64,000 nt of DNA, taken from the NCBI RefSeq assembly GCF_024435355.1, contig NZ_JAMJWG010000017.1, forward strand, positions 62,001-126,000, in the 5' to 3' direction. Within the stretch, counting starts at the first letter, position 1. Every line of letters starts with the position of its first letter. This document shows positions 1-8,684 of the stretch, piece after piece. The position numbers and the translations under genes are program-made. The stretch comes from Streptomyces odontomachi. Lineage in GTDB: Bacteria > Actinomycetota > Actinomycetes > Streptomycetales > Streptomycetaceae. The notes beneath the pieces are model-generated. The model searched no databases and was not told the origin of the DNA. It worked only from the letters and a program-made list of their open reading frames with translations.

Positions 1-663
1 TACGGAACGCTGCAACGTGACCAGCACAGGATAGCCGTCGTCGTGCCCCGTCGGTTGCAGAGTGCCGCCCGACTCCACCAGGTGCGTGCGCGAGATGCGC
101 CCGGTGCAGGAGGCGCCGGTGGGGTGGTGTGCGCCCGCGGGCCGCGGCTCAACCCGTCGAAACGCCAGTCGTGTGACTGATGCCGGTAGGCAGCGTCGAA
201 CCGCACAGTCGAGTGAGCCGGCGGCCGGTCCGAAGGCCCCGGCACACGGCCATGAGCAGCCACTGGCCGGTCGTCACGGACGAAAGCGAGGCGGCACTCC
301 CGTGCACTTGGACCATCCCTTCACCGGCATCCGGAATCCGTCGGACACCCGACCGGCGGGCGACCGAGAGACCCCTTCGGCGTCACCGCTCGCCCGACCG
401 GGCGTGATCACCATGCCGGGCGGCCACACACCGGCGGGCCCGGAGCCCGCCGCGCCGACCGCGGGCATCGGAGCGGACGGCGGGCACGAGCACGACGTCC
501 ACCCGGGGCACCACCTCGCCGGGCCGTACATCCGCAGGGCGGCGGCGTACCCGCTGCACGCCGTGGCCGCCGGCGGCCCGCGTCTGCGCCGGGTCCTGCC
601 GTCGCCGTGGAGCGTCGCTCCCCAGGGGACAACGAGCCGTCGGCGAGGGATCGGTGGGAGACC
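1..663. other. No supported gene at window edge
   Basis: Several overlapping open frames exist on both strands here, but none has a recognisable domain, a convincing ribosome site or a consistent coding signature; they are what high-GC DNA gives by chance. The stretch probably holds the promoter of the ATP-grasp-like operon that begins near 664, but no clear -35/-10 pair or dyad could be picked out. Confidence 0.5.
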
Positions 664-1995
664 GTGACTCCGCACAGCTCGCCCTTCTCATCGAGCCCGC
701 CCCCTTCGGACCAGCGGGAACAGCACCGACTCAGGCGGGAACACCTGAAGGGAATCCCCTTCACCTGGACGCCGGAATGGGTGAGCAGCCCGATCATGCT
801 CACTCCCCAGGCCTACCGCGAGCTCTGCGATGTGGCCGTCCGCTGCGTCGCGATCCTGGAGAAGAGCTTCCGCTCCCTGGGCACCACCCCCGCCGCACGC
901 GCCCGACGGCTCGGCGTCGACTGGGACGCGTACCGGGCGGCGCATCCGTACTTCCTGCCGGACCCCGCGGAAGAGCTGTGGTCGGCCGCCGTCGCCCGGC
1001 CTGACCTGGTGTTCTCCGACACCGGTCCGAAGCTGCTGGAGGCGAACATCGGCACCGCCCTGGGCGGCGTGGCGCAGTGCGATCTCCTGCGGTCCTTCTG
1101 GGCGGGCCCGTCCGGGATGGCGTTGTCGAGCGACGACCCCAAGGTCATGGAGGGGCTGGCTCGGCTGGTTCTGGAATACGCGCGTGCGACGGGCGTGGAG
1201 CCGCGGGCGGCGCTCCTCGGGCTGCCCGAGTACCAGAGTCCCGACGCGCGCGGCGGCTATCGCTTCGAAGCGGCTGCCCTCAGGGCGCGCGGCATCGATG
1301 CCGAAGCCGTGGGACCGGGCGAACTCCTGAGGCGGATGGCCGCGCGGCCCGGTTCACCGTGGCCGCTGGCCCTGCGCAGGAACCGCCCCGACCGGTGGAG
1401 GAGTGCACGGCTCGGCAGCACGCCGCTGCGCCGGCTCGTCGCCCGGGGATGCCACGTCCTGTGCCCGCAGTCCGCGTTCCTGATGGCGGACAAGCGGCTG
1501 CTGGCCCTCGTGTCGACGGGCCGGGTGCCCCTGGACCGGGAGGAGGCGGCGTTCGTCGAGCGCTACGTGCCGTGGACCCGAGCCGTCCACCCCGGCACGG
1601 TCGCCTACCAGGGCGACGTCATGGCGATGGAGAAGCTCCTGCTGGCGCGGCGGGACGCGTTCGTGCTGAAACGCGGGGCCGGCCGGGGCGGCGTCGAGGT
1701 CATCGCGGGCCGTGAGCAGGTGCCGGAGCGGTGGGCCGCGGCCGTGCGCGGTGCGCTGCACGCGGGCGACTGGATCGTCCAGGAGTTCCAGGACGTCGTG
1801 CCGGCCACGCTGCCGGTCGCCACCGCGCAGGGCGCAGCGGGATCGCGCCGCTTCTCGGTCGTCCTCAGCCCTTTCGTGGTCCTGGGACGCACGCACGGAT
1901 GCGTGACTCGGTGCCTGAACGCCGACGGACCCGCGGTCATCAGCACCACGGCCGGCGCCACCGCCAACATCGCCCTTCCGGCGGCCCGGACATGA
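664..1995 (+). CDS. Glutathionylspermidine-synthase-like (circularly permuted ATP-grasp-like) protein 1
   Basis: A 443-residue soluble protein that I read as an ATP-dependent carboxylate-amine ligase of the glutathionylspermidine-synthase type. Visible marks are LLEANIGTALGG (near residue 124), QSAFLMADKRLL (near 270), KLLLARRDAFVLKRGAGRGG (near 324, the nucleotide-binding lysines) and a C-terminal strand ending in a TTAGATAN stretch. The same layout recurs in the next gene, so the two look like paralogues, and a methyltransferase follows. That trio suggests small-molecule or peptide tailoring; the substrate is unknown. The start is uncertain: GTG at 664 has GGGAG only three bases away, and an in-frame GTG at 607 would add 19 residues. 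Assignment rests on motif resemblance only. Confidence 0.6.
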   Translation: MTPHSSPFSSSPPPSDQREQHRLRREHLKGIPFTWTPEWVSSPIMLTPQAYRELCDVAVRCVAILEKSFRSLGTTPAARARRLGVDWDAYRAAHPYFLPDPAEELWSAAVARPDLVFSDTGPKLLEANIGTALGGVAQCDLLRSFWAGPSGMALSSDDPKVMEGLARLVLEYARATGVEPRAALLGLPEYQSPDARGGYRFEAAALRARGIDAEAVGPGELLRRMAARPGSPWPLALRRNRPDRWRSARLGSTPLRRLVARGCHVLCPQSAFLMADKRLLALVSTGRVPLDREEAAFVERYVPWTRAVHPGTVAYQGDVMAMEKLLLARRDAFVLKRGAGRGGVEVIAGREQVPERWAAAVRGALHAGDWIVQEFQDVVPATLPVATAQGAAGSRRFSVVLSPFVVLGRTHGCVTRCLNADGPAVISTTAGATANIALPAART

Positions 1996-2047
1996 ACACC
2001 GAACGGCCATGCGGCCGTACACCACGACCGAAGGAGTGCACACACCG

Positions 2048-3415
2048 ATGAACGCAACGGGAAACGGCACCGCACGCACCGAAGCGACGGTTCCGATGTT
2101 CGACGAGGAACGGTCGCTCCCCGCACCGGGGGCCACCGGCGGCGACCTCACGCCGGAACGCCTGGCGGCCCTGCACCAGGACGTCGTGGCGGCGGCCTGG
2201 CGGGAGGACCTCACCGTGCTGCGCGACGGAAGGCCGGTGCTCTATCCGATGCTGCCGAGCCTTCGCACCCTGACGACCGGGTTCGAGCGGCACCTCGCAC
2301 GGAGCATGCCCCACATCACCTCGGCCTGGCGCAAGGTCATCACCGGATACCGCGAGAACCCCGAACTCAAGGAGTTTCTCGCCGTCCCCGACGCGCTCCG
2401 CCCATGGGTGGAGGCCTCGCCCGCGACGGACCATCGGGTGGACTTCTGCCGGTTCGACATGGTCGGCGGCAGCATCGGCACGGCACGCATCGTGGAGTTC
2501 AACGCGAACTGCCCCGGCGGTGCCCTGTTCACCAGCGCCTTTCGAAGGCTCTGGGCCGAGCACGGCGCGGTGAAGGAACTCTTCGACCGCTGGGGAGTCG
2601 CACGCGACGCATTACATGAGGGCGAGTGGTTCGCCCGGCTGCTGTTCTCCTCGACCGGTGCGACGAGCGGCGACACCGTGGCCCTCTTCCACCAGCCGGG
2701 CGGGAACACCCTGGAGATCGGGAAGATGCGCGCCATCCTGGAACAGGAGGACTGCCAGGTCGTCGTGACCCACCCGGCGGCGGGCGACTGGCGACGCCAC
2801 GACGTGCGGGCCGGCTACCTCAAGTACGGAGTGCAGGCCGTACTGGCGGACGCAGCAGGGTGGAGGGCCTTCCTCCAGAGGGTGTCATCCGGCGCTCTCC
2901 CGTTGGTCAACCCGCTGCCCGGGCGGTGGATCGGCGACAACAAGCTCTGCCTCGCGGTCCTTTCCGACCCCCGGTTCCACCACCTCTTCAACGCCGCGGA
3001 GACCGAGGCGATCGGCCGGCTCATCCCGTTCAGCCGGAAGGCCGGCGACGGCGTCGACCACGGTGAACTCCTGCGCGACCGCGGCGCCTGGGTCATCAAG
3101 GGCCCGTACGACACCCAGGGCCGCAGCGTCCATGTCGGCGCGCAGACCGACCGGGACCGGTGGGCACGCATCGCCACGCGTGCGGTGCGCGAGGGATGGC
3201 TCGTCCAGGAGGCCGTCGACCCCTCCCGCATCACCTGGCACGGCAGGCGGGCCTACCAGGACCTGTCGGTGGTGTGGCTGAGGGGCCGCCCGAGCGGCTA
3301 CATGTCCAGGATCAGCGAGAACTTCAAGGTGAACGTGGCCCAGGGAGGCGGGCGCCAGATGGTCTTCGGCAACGAGGCGGTGTCCTGGGCCGACGACACC
3401 GCGCCGCATGCGTGA
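2048..3415 (+). CDS. Glutathionylspermidine-synthase-like (circularly permuted ATP-grasp-like) protein 2
   Basis: A 455-residue paralogue of the upstream gene, 52 bases downstream and probably cotranscribed. Family marks are FDMVGGSIGTARIVEFNANC (near residue 138, metal/ATP loop with E and N), RWIGDNKLCLAVL (near 297), AWVIKGPYDTQGRSVHVG (near 347, the Lys that would contact ATP) and a late Arg/Gly-rich strand. Glutathionylspermidine-synthase-like proteins form amide bonds between a carboxylate and an amine through an acyl phosphate. Two such ligases beside a methyltransferase could act in sequence or as a heteromer on an unknown metabolite. The start at 2048 is preceded by AAGGAG at a longish 11-base spacing; a GTG at 2036 is the alternative. 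Confidence 0.6.
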   Translation: MNATGNGTARTEATVPMFDEERSLPAPGATGGDLTPERLAALHQDVVAAAWREDLTVLRDGRPVLYPMLPSLRTLTTGFERHLARSMPHITSAWRKVITGYRENPELKEFLAVPDALRPWVEASPATDHRVDFCRFDMVGGSIGTARIVEFNANCPGGALFTSAFRRLWAEHGAVKELFDRWGVARDALHEGEWFARLLFSSTGATSGDTVALFHQPGGNTLEIGKMRAILEQEDCQVVVTHPAAGDWRRHDVRAGYLKYGVQAVLADAAGWRAFLQRVSSGALPLVNPLPGRWIGDNKLCLAVLSDPRFHHLFNAAETEAIGRLIPFSRKAGDGVDHGELLRDRGAWVIKGPYDTQGRSVHVGAQTDRDRWARIATRAVREGWLVQEAVDPSRITWHGRRAYQDLSVVWLRGRPSGYMSRISENFKVNVAQGGGRQMVFGNEAVSWADDTAPHA

Positions 3416-3425
3416 GGTGACCCCG

Positions 3426-4178
3426 ATGGGCGAGAGGTCCCCTTCGGGCATGTCGTTCGGCCGCAGCGCGGTGGATTACGACCGGTTGCGGCCGGGTCCA
3501 CCGCGGGCCGCCGTCGACTGGCTGCTCCCGGGAGGCGGGGGCGGCGTGGTGGATCTGGCCGCCGGGACCGGCGCGCTGACCCGGCTGCTGAGCGCACGCT
3601 GCCGTCAGGTCACCGCGGTGGAGCCCGACGCCCGGATGCGCGCCGTGCTGACCGATCGGTGTCCTGAAGTGCGCACGCTGGCCGGGTCCGGCGAGCACCT
3701 TCCGCTTGCGGACGCGTGCGCGCACGCTGTCCTGGTGTCCTCCGCGTGGCACTGGTTGGATCCTGCGCTGGCGGTTGTGGAGATCGCGCGGGTGCTCGTG
3801 CCCGGTGGGCGGTTCGGCGTGCTGTGGACGCGACGGGACGACGACGTCCCCTGGGTGGCCGAACTCGATGCGTTCGTGCGCGGGCTGGTCCGGGACATCC
3901 CGCTGCGGGAGCCCTGCTACCAGGTCGATCTGCCGGACGGGGCACCGTTCACCGAGGTGCGTACGTGCGTGGTGCGGGGCACGGTCGAACGCACCCCGGA
4001 GGAACTCGTCGGCCTCTACACGACCTACGGCTTCTTCCTCCGGCTGCCGGAAGCCGAGCAGCGGCGGGTACGCGCGCGCCTGGCGGACCACGTCGCCCGT
4101 CACCCGTTGCTCGCCGCTGCCTCGCGCGTCGCGCTCCCCCTGCGCAGCGTGTGCTGGCGCGCCACACGCACCGGCTGA
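3426..4178 (+). CDS. Class I SAM-dependent methyltransferase
   Basis: A 250-residue protein with a Rossmann-type SAM fold: motif I VVDLAAGTGALTRLL near residue 40, the acidic end of strand 2 in AVEPDARM near 68, a GSGEHLPLADA loop (motif II) near 91 and a VLVPGGRFGVLW stretch (motif III) near 124. It resembles UbiE/Methyltransf_11-type enzymes acting on small molecules. The gene begins 10 bases after the second ATP-grasp-like gene, with GAGGTGA as ribosome site, so it belongs to the same operon and probably methylates the product or a precursor of those ligases. It ends nine bases before the convergent monooxygenase gene. Confidence 0.8.
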   Translation: MGERSPSGMSFGRSAVDYDRLRPGPPRAAVDWLLPGGGGGVVDLAAGTGALTRLLSARCRQVTAVEPDARMRAVLTDRCPEVRTLAGSGEHLPLADACAHAVLVSSAWHWLDPALAVVEIARVLVPGGRFGVLWTRRDDDVPWVAELDAFVRGLVRDIPLREPCYQVDLPDGAPFTEVRTCVVRGTVERTPEELVGLYTTYGFFLRLPEAEQRRVRARLADHVARHPLLAAASRVALPLRSVCWRATRTG

Positions 4179-4187
4179 ACCGGCAGG

Positions 4188-5405
4188 TCAGAGCGCATAC
4201 TCCGGGAGGTCGGGCGTCGTCGCCAGTGAGGTGCTGCTCGAGACCAGCAACCGCTGTGCCGTGCGTGTCCTGAACAGGGAGTTGCGGACCCACAGTCCGG
4301 TGGCGCTGGACGGCGCCAGGAACTGGCCGGGGTTGGCGCCGCGCTGCCACCGGCCGGCGTATCGCCGCATCCGGTGTTCGTAGGCGGGCAGCGCGGTTCG
4401 GTGGTCGCCGCGGGCGGCGGCGAGCTCACCGGCCAGGACGTAGGCGCCGACGAGCCCGGTGCCCACCCCCATGCCGCCGAGGGTCACGCCCCAGGCGGCG
4501 TCCCCGAGCAGGGCGTACCGGCCGGTGGTCCAGTGCGGCATGCGCACCCGGCTGATCGAGTCGAAGTACAGTTCGGACGCGTCCTGGAGGGTGCCGAGCA
4601 GTTGAGGGACGTGCCAGCGCAGGCCGGCGAAGGCCGCCGCGATGCACTCCTTGTGCCGGTCGGTGTCCTGCCAGTCGTGGTCGACCGGGGGAGCGGCGAA
4701 GACGACGAACGCGCCCGCCCGGTCCGGGTCGCGCCCGTCGGCCGCGACGCTGGCCATCCGGCCCGGCACGTTGTACTGCTCGGGGGTGGTGCCGGCGCCC
4801 AGGTCGTTGGGGAAGTCCCAGCCGGCCAGGCAGTAGCCGAGGTGCTTCACGAAGTCGCGCTCCGGGCCGAAGGCGAGCCTGCGCACCCCGGAGTGCATGC
4901 CGTCGGCGCCCACGACGAGGTCCACGGTGCGCGGCGCGGACCGGGCGAACTCGACGTGGACGCCCTCGGCGGTCTCCGTCAGTCGGGTGATGCGGTCGCC
5001 GAAGACGTACTCGGCGCGGTCGGCGCTGTGTTCGTAGAGGACCCGGGAGAGGTCGCGGCGGAGCACCTCGATGTCGCCGCCGGCGAAATCGGCGGGCAGG
5101 GTGAAGATCTCCCGGCCGTGCTCGTCCACGCACCGCATGGCGCCGCCGTGGGTCTGTAGGGCGCGCAGTTCGTCGAGCACGCCCATCCGCGCCAGCACCC
5201 CCAGGTGCGTCGGTCCCCGGAAGTCGACGGCGAAGCCGCTGGTGCGCAGCGCCGGTGCGGTCTCGACCACGGTGGTCCGTGCGCCGTACCGGGTCAGCCA
5301 GTACGCGAGCGCCGGTCCTGCCACTCCGGCACCCGAGACCAGGATGCGCATGCCGTGCAGTGCGTCCTGGCCGCTGGTCCTGCCGGTCCCCCGGTCAGTC
5401 GTCAT
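4188..5405 (-). CDS. FAD-dependent monooxygenase (TetX/PHBH-type)
   Basis: A 405-residue flavoprotein of the aromatic-hydroxylase/TetX type. The N-terminal dinucleotide fold GAGVAGPALAYWLTRYGA sits near residue 25, the DG motif LVVGADGMHSGVRRLAFG near 170 and the second FAD motif YALLGDAAWGV near 295. Such enzymes hydroxylate aromatic or polyketide substrates with NAD(P)H and oxygen, and some inactivate antibiotics. The start at 5405 (MTTD) is chosen because it places the FAD fold normally; longer frames run through the operator region. The gene diverges from a TetR regulator with a shared 175-base control region, so it is very probably that regulator's target. Confidence 0.85.
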   Translation of the reverse strand: MTTDRGTGRTSGQDALHGMRILVSGAGVAGPALAYWLTRYGARTTVVETAPALRTSGFAVDFRGPTHLGVLARMGVLDELRALQTHGGAMRCVDEHGREIFTLPADFAGGDIEVLRRDLSRVLYEHSADRAEYVFGDRITRLTETAEGVHVEFARSAPRTVDLVVGADGMHSGVRRLAFGPERDFVKHLGYCLAGWDFPNDLGAGTTPEQYNVPGRMASVAADGRDPDRAGAFVVFAAPPVDHDWQDTDRHKECIAAAFAGLRWHVPQLLGTLQDASELYFDSISRVRMPHWTTGRYALLGDAAWGVTLGGMGVGTGLVGAYVLAGELAAARGDHRTALPAYEHRMRRYAGRWQRGANPGQFLAPSSATGLWVRNSLFRTRTAQRLLVSSSTSLATTPDLPEYAL

Positions 5406-5486
5406 GTCTGTCTCTTTCGTCGATGCCCGCCCGCGGAAGAGGTCGGCGGCGTGCGCAGCCGTCCCCGTGGCCGGGTGCAGATTAAT

Positions 5487-5518
5487 TGTGTCCGACGGAC
5501 ACAGTGTACGATAGACAC
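5487..5518. promoter_or_regulatory. Tandem TetR operators between monooxygenase and regulator
   Basis: Two adjacent 15-bp dyads share the same ends: GTGTCCGACGGACAC at 5488-5502 (part of a 17-base perfect palindrome, 5487-5503) and GTGTACGATAGACAC at 5504-5518 (outer GTGT/ACAC arms). Their centres are 16 bases apart. They also sit inside a larger near-perfect inverted repeat (ATTAATTGTGTC at 5481 and GACACAGTTAAT ending at 5525). The layout is typical of a TetR dimer pair repressing both divergent genes. Confidence 0.8.
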
Positions 5519-5537
5519 AGTTAATCGCCGGCGGCAA
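5508..5537 (-). promoter_or_regulatory. Putative monooxygenase promoter
   Basis: On the minus strand TTGCCG (5537-5532) is followed after 18 bases by TATCGT (5513-5508). The predicted start point falls inside the tandem operators, so repressor binding would cover the -10 and start site. Confidence 0.5.
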
Positions 5538-5580
5538 GACGGATTCGCCGGTGCCGCGGACGGACAGCAGGGGAGCGGGC

Positions 5581-6321
5581 ATGGCCGGCGGAGAGGCGAC
5601 GGGGCGTCGGACGGATGCCATGACCTTGCTCTGGGAGCGCCAACCCGTCCCGAGGCGCGGCCCCAAGCCGGCCCTCGACCTGGACGCCATCGCGCGGGCC
5701 GGCATCGCCGTCGCCGACGCCGAAGGGCTGGCCGCGCTGACCATGCAGCGCGTCGCCGCCGCGCTCGGCGTCACGAAGATGGCCCTCTACCGGTATGTGC
5801 CGGGCAAGGAGGAGCTGGTCGCGCTCATGGTCGAGACGGGCATCGGGGAGCCGCCGAGCCTCGCCGACGGGTCGGAGGGATGGCGCCCGAAGCTGGACAC
5901 CTGGGCGCGGCAGATGTTCGAACGGTTCCGGCGGCACCCGTGGGTGTCGGAGGCCACCGTCGGGGCCCGGCCCATCGGCCCGTGCGAGTTCGGCTGGATG
6001 GAACAGGCGGTCGTGGCGCTCTCCGGTACCGGCCTGGACGGCGGCGAGAAGCTCGACGTGGCGGCGACGCTCGCCGGGCATGTGCGCTCCCTGTCCCAGC
6101 AGGAGGCCGCCGTGGGCGAGGGCGCGGAGAGCGTCGAGGGGGCGATGACCGCGGGGCTCGGCGCGCTCGTCCAGGACCGCATGGATCGATTCCCGGCGCT
6201 CAAGGAGGCGTTCGCGTCCGCCGTGGCCCACGGCTCGCAGGACAACGCGCTGGACTTCGGCCTCGCCCGCATCCTGGACGGCGTCGAACTGCTCGTGGCC
6301 CGCCGCGGCCGGCAGGCGTGA
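5581..6321 (+). CDS. TetR family transcriptional repressor
   Basis: A 246-residue regulator with an N-terminal TetR helix-turn-helix (about residues 33-75; AIARAGIAVADAEGLAALTM then VAAALGVTKMALYRYVPGKE) and a C-terminal ligand domain of the type common in Streptomyces regulators of antibiotic or drug response. The ATG at 5581 has GGGGAG seven bases upstream; a GTG at 5551 would add ten residues. It diverges from the flavin monooxygenase, and two palindromic sites lie between them, so autoregulation plus repression of the monooxygenase is the natural reading. The ligand is unknown. Confidence 0.88.
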   Translation: MAGGEATGRRTDAMTLLWERQPVPRRGPKPALDLDAIARAGIAVADAEGLAALTMQRVAAALGVTKMALYRYVPGKEELVALMVETGIGEPPSLADGSEGWRPKLDTWARQMFERFRRHPWVSEATVGARPIGPCEFGWMEQAVVALSGTGLDGGEKLDVAATLAGHVRSLSQQEAAVGEGAESVEGAMTAGLGALVQDRMDRFPALKEAFASAVAHGSQDNALDFGLARILDGVELLVARRGRQA

Positions 6322-6396
6322 GCACCGGTGGGCGCCGGCCGCGGCGGCGCTGCGGCCGGCGCCCGGCGCCCGACGGGTGACCGCCCCCGGGTGGGC

Positions 6397-6927
6397 TCAG
6401 AGCGTGCTGTGGCCCATCATGCTCGCGAACGAGGCGGGGTCGGTGTCGAAGCCGCGCACGGTCGGGTGCAGGTGCCACGCCCCCGACGGATCCCGGGTGA
6501 ACTCGGCGATCACGGCGGCCGTCGCGCCGGCCGCCGCGGCGAAGTCGCCCTCGGCCAGCTCGTTGTCGTCCGAGCGGATCCGCAGGCCGGTGCCCTGGAC
6601 GTCGCCGAACGTCAGCCGCCGCTCCGACTGCTGGATCGCCACACCCACCAGCACCCGCACGTACCGCGGTGCCAGGCGGTCCAGCTCCAGCGTCATGACC
6701 TCGTCGAAACCGAGGCCCTGCCCCGTGCGGCTGTCCCGGTTCAGCTCGATGGTGCCGTCCGGGGAGCGGCTGTCGAAGTGCACCAGGTAGTCCGGGGCGC
6801 CGTGCGGGTCGTCCGCCGTGTAGGTGGCGGCGACGAGGTCGAGGTCGTGATCCGGCTCGTCCAGTGGGCTGGGGTCCCAGCGAATGGCGACCTCGACCTT
6901 GTCCAGCCCTTTGTTGAGACTGTTCAT
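6397..6927 (-). CDS. TerD-family stress protein
   Basis: A 176-residue protein of the TerD/CABP family: NKGLDKVEVAIRWDP at the start, the calcium-coordinating acidic stretch HDLDLVAATYTADD near residue 30, LDRLAPRYVRVLVGVAIQQ near 90 and RIRSDDNELAEGDF near 125. TerD proteins bind calcium and are linked to tellurite, phage and oxidative-stress tolerance; streptomycetes carry many copies. The start is fixed by a strong GGGGGAA ribosome site; the longer upstream frame has no family match. No other ter genes are adjacent, so this is a stand-alone copy. It is transcribed towards the tetR gene. Confidence 0.88.
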   Translation of the reverse strand: MNSLNKGLDKVEVAIRWDPSPLDEPDHDLDLVAATYTADDPHGAPDYLVHFDSRSPDGTIELNRDSRTGQGLGFDEVMTLELDRLAPRYVRVLVGVAIQQSERRLTFGDVQGTGLRIRSDDNELAEGDFAAAAGATAAVIAEFTRDPSGAWHLHPTVRGFDTDPASFASMMGHSTL

Positions 6928-7258
6928 CGAAAATTCCCCCTTCTTCTGTCGTCTCCCCGGCCGGGCCGAGCGGTAAGCGATCGTGGGCGAACGGTTGGTG
7001 GGGTGGGCGGCGGTCGGATGGGCGAGGGCGGGGGCGGGGTCATGGATTCGGCCAGGGGACGGGGCGCGGGTCAACTGGCGCGTCGCGTGCGGCTTTTGTC
7101 CATGATGCCATGCGCGCCGGAGTCACCGGTGCCTTGATCGCGTCGAAAATGCCCAGGTGGGCGCATGGTTTCGGACAGCGTGCTGGAGGGGGACCGATAG
7201 CGGGGGAGCTGAGGACGGACCGTCCGCCCGGGGCGCACGCCCCGTGGCGTGCACACCG
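6928..7258. other. Divergent intergenic region
   Basis: About 330 bases between terD (minus) and the DUF4937 gene (plus). It should hold both promoters. No convincing dyad or -35/-10 pair was found; short frames here lack support. Confidence 0.4.
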
Positions 7259-7927
7259 ATGCGAAGGATGGACTCCGTCGAGAGTGACCGGCGCCACGTG
7301 GTTGGGCTTTACCATGGCGCGGTGCTGGTCAAGTGGATTCGCTGCACCGTGGTGGACCGTAGGGGTTTCGAACGGGGGCAGCGGAAATGGGCGGGGCTTC
7401 TGGGCGAGCCGGGCTTTCGCGGACAGGGCGGCGGCTGGAGCCGGACCAGGCCGCAAGTGGCGCACATCTTCTCCTTCTGGGAGAGCCGGGCCTTCTACGA
7501 CTCCTTCATGGCGCGCTCCCATGACCGGCTCGCGGCAGCCCAGTCCGGCACCCACCGGGACATGCAGACCAAACTCTTCGACCACCGGTTCGACGTGAAG
7601 ACCGGGTTCGAACCGCGTTTTGCGGACACCGACCTGGTACGGGTCGCGCACTGCCGCGTGCACGCCGAACGGGCCGAGCACTTCGCGCTGATGCAGGAGA
7701 AGGTGTGGAACCCCGCCATGGCCGGTTCACCGGGAATGGTGCGCGGCCTGTTCGGCGAGGCACCGGGCCCCGAATTCATGGTCCTGTCCATGTGGCGGTC
7801 GGCGGCCGAGCACGGGAAGTACCGGGCGGAGCGGGTGGAACGCCTCTCCCTGCGCGCCCAGACGGAGGCGGACGTGGCCGCCCTGACCGGCGACATCGTC
7901 GAACTCGAACCGTCCTGGACGGTGTGA
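7259..7927 (+). CDS. DUF4937 (YdbC-like) protein
   Basis: A protein of about 222 residues resembling the YdbC-type DUF4937 family: LVKWIRCTVVDRRGFERGQ near residue 23, GGGWSRTRPQVAHIFSFWES near 59, then a second similar half beginning DLVRVAHCRVH and ending in a helix before the terminus. The two halves look like two ferredoxin-like (ABM/monooxygenase-type) domains. Biochemical role is not established. The start is uncertain: family members usually begin close to the VLVKW strand, so GTG at 7298 or 7322 may be the true start; none of the candidates has a strong ribosome site. It is followed by an unrelated phosphatase gene. Confidence 0.7.
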   Translation: MRRMDSVESDRRHVVGLYHGAVLVKWIRCTVVDRRGFERGQRKWAGLLGEPGFRGQGGGWSRTRPQVAHIFSFWESRAFYDSFMARSHDRLAAAQSGTHRDMQTKLFDHRFDVKTGFEPRFADTDLVRVAHCRVHAERAEHFALMQEKVWNPAMAGSPGMVRGLFGEAPGPEFMVLSMWRSAAEHGKYRAERVERLSLRAQTEADVAALTGDIVELEPSWTV

Positions 7928-8008
7928 GGGCGGCGTCGACGGGCGGCTGGCGCGCCGCCGCGCCGGCACCGACGGGTGACGGGCCACGGCCGAACTAGAG
8001 TCGTCACC

Positions 8009-8671
8009 ATGGCACGACCACGCCGCATCGTCCTCGTCCGGCACGGCGAGTCCCAGGGAAACGTGGACGACACCGTGTACGAACGCGAGCCGGACCATGC
8101 CCTGGCGCTCACCGACCGGGGGTGCGGGCAGGCCGAGGCGCTCGGCAAGGAGCTGCGTGCGCTGTTCGGCCGGGAGCGGGTCAGCGTCTACGTGTCGCCG
8201 TACCGCCGCACCCACCAGACCTTGCAGCTGCTCGGCCTCGACCCCGAGCTGGTACGGGTGCGCGAGGAGCCGCGGCTGCGCGAGCAGGACTGGGGCAACT
8301 GGCAGGACCGGGACGACGTGCTCCGGCAGAAGGAGTACCGGGACACCTACGGGCACTTCTTCTACCGCTTCGCCCAGGGCGAGTCGGGCGCGGACGTGTA
8401 CGACCGGGTCGGCGCCTTCCTGGAGAGCCTGCACCGCAGCTTCGCCGACCCCGACCACCCGCCGAACGTGCTGCTCGTCACCCACGGACTGACCATGCGG
8501 TTGTTCTGCATGCGCTGGTTCCACTGGACGGTCGCCGAGTTCGAGGCGTTGTCCAATCCGGGCAACGGTGAGACGCGGGTGCTGGAACTCGGTGCGGACG
8601 GCAAGTACACCCTCGACCGCCCCTTCGAGAAGTGGCACGAGCCACGGTCGTACGGGGCGACCAGCGATTAA
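8009..8671 (+). CDS. Histidine phosphatase (phosphoglycerate mutase-like)
   Basis: A 220-residue protein of the histidine phosphatase superfamily. The phospho-accepting histidine is in VLVRHGESQGN near residue 11, the paired arginine in SPYRRTHQTL near 70, and the second catalytic histidine in LLVTHGLTMRLF near 158. Members hydrolyse phosphate esters in metabolism or signalling; substrate is not predictable. It ends 13 bases before the ADP-ribosylglycohydrolase gene, so the two are likely cotranscribed. Confidence 0.88.
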   Translation: MARPRRIVLVRHGESQGNVDDTVYEREPDHALALTDRGCGQAEALGKELRALFGRERVSVYVSPYRRTHQTLQLLGLDPELVRVREEPRLREQDWGNWQDRDDVLRQKEYRDTYGHFFYRFAQGESGADVYDRVGAFLESLHRSFADPDHPPNVLLVTHGLTMRLFCMRWFHWTVAEFEALSNPGNGETRVLELGADGKYTLDRPFEKWHEPRSYGATSD

Positions 8672-8684
8672 AGTGGCAGGTGAT

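Noticed and set aside
62..667. A 201-codon frame at the window's left edge
   Set aside because: Amino-acid make-up and lack of motifs match random high-GC sequence; overlapping frames on both strands are similar.
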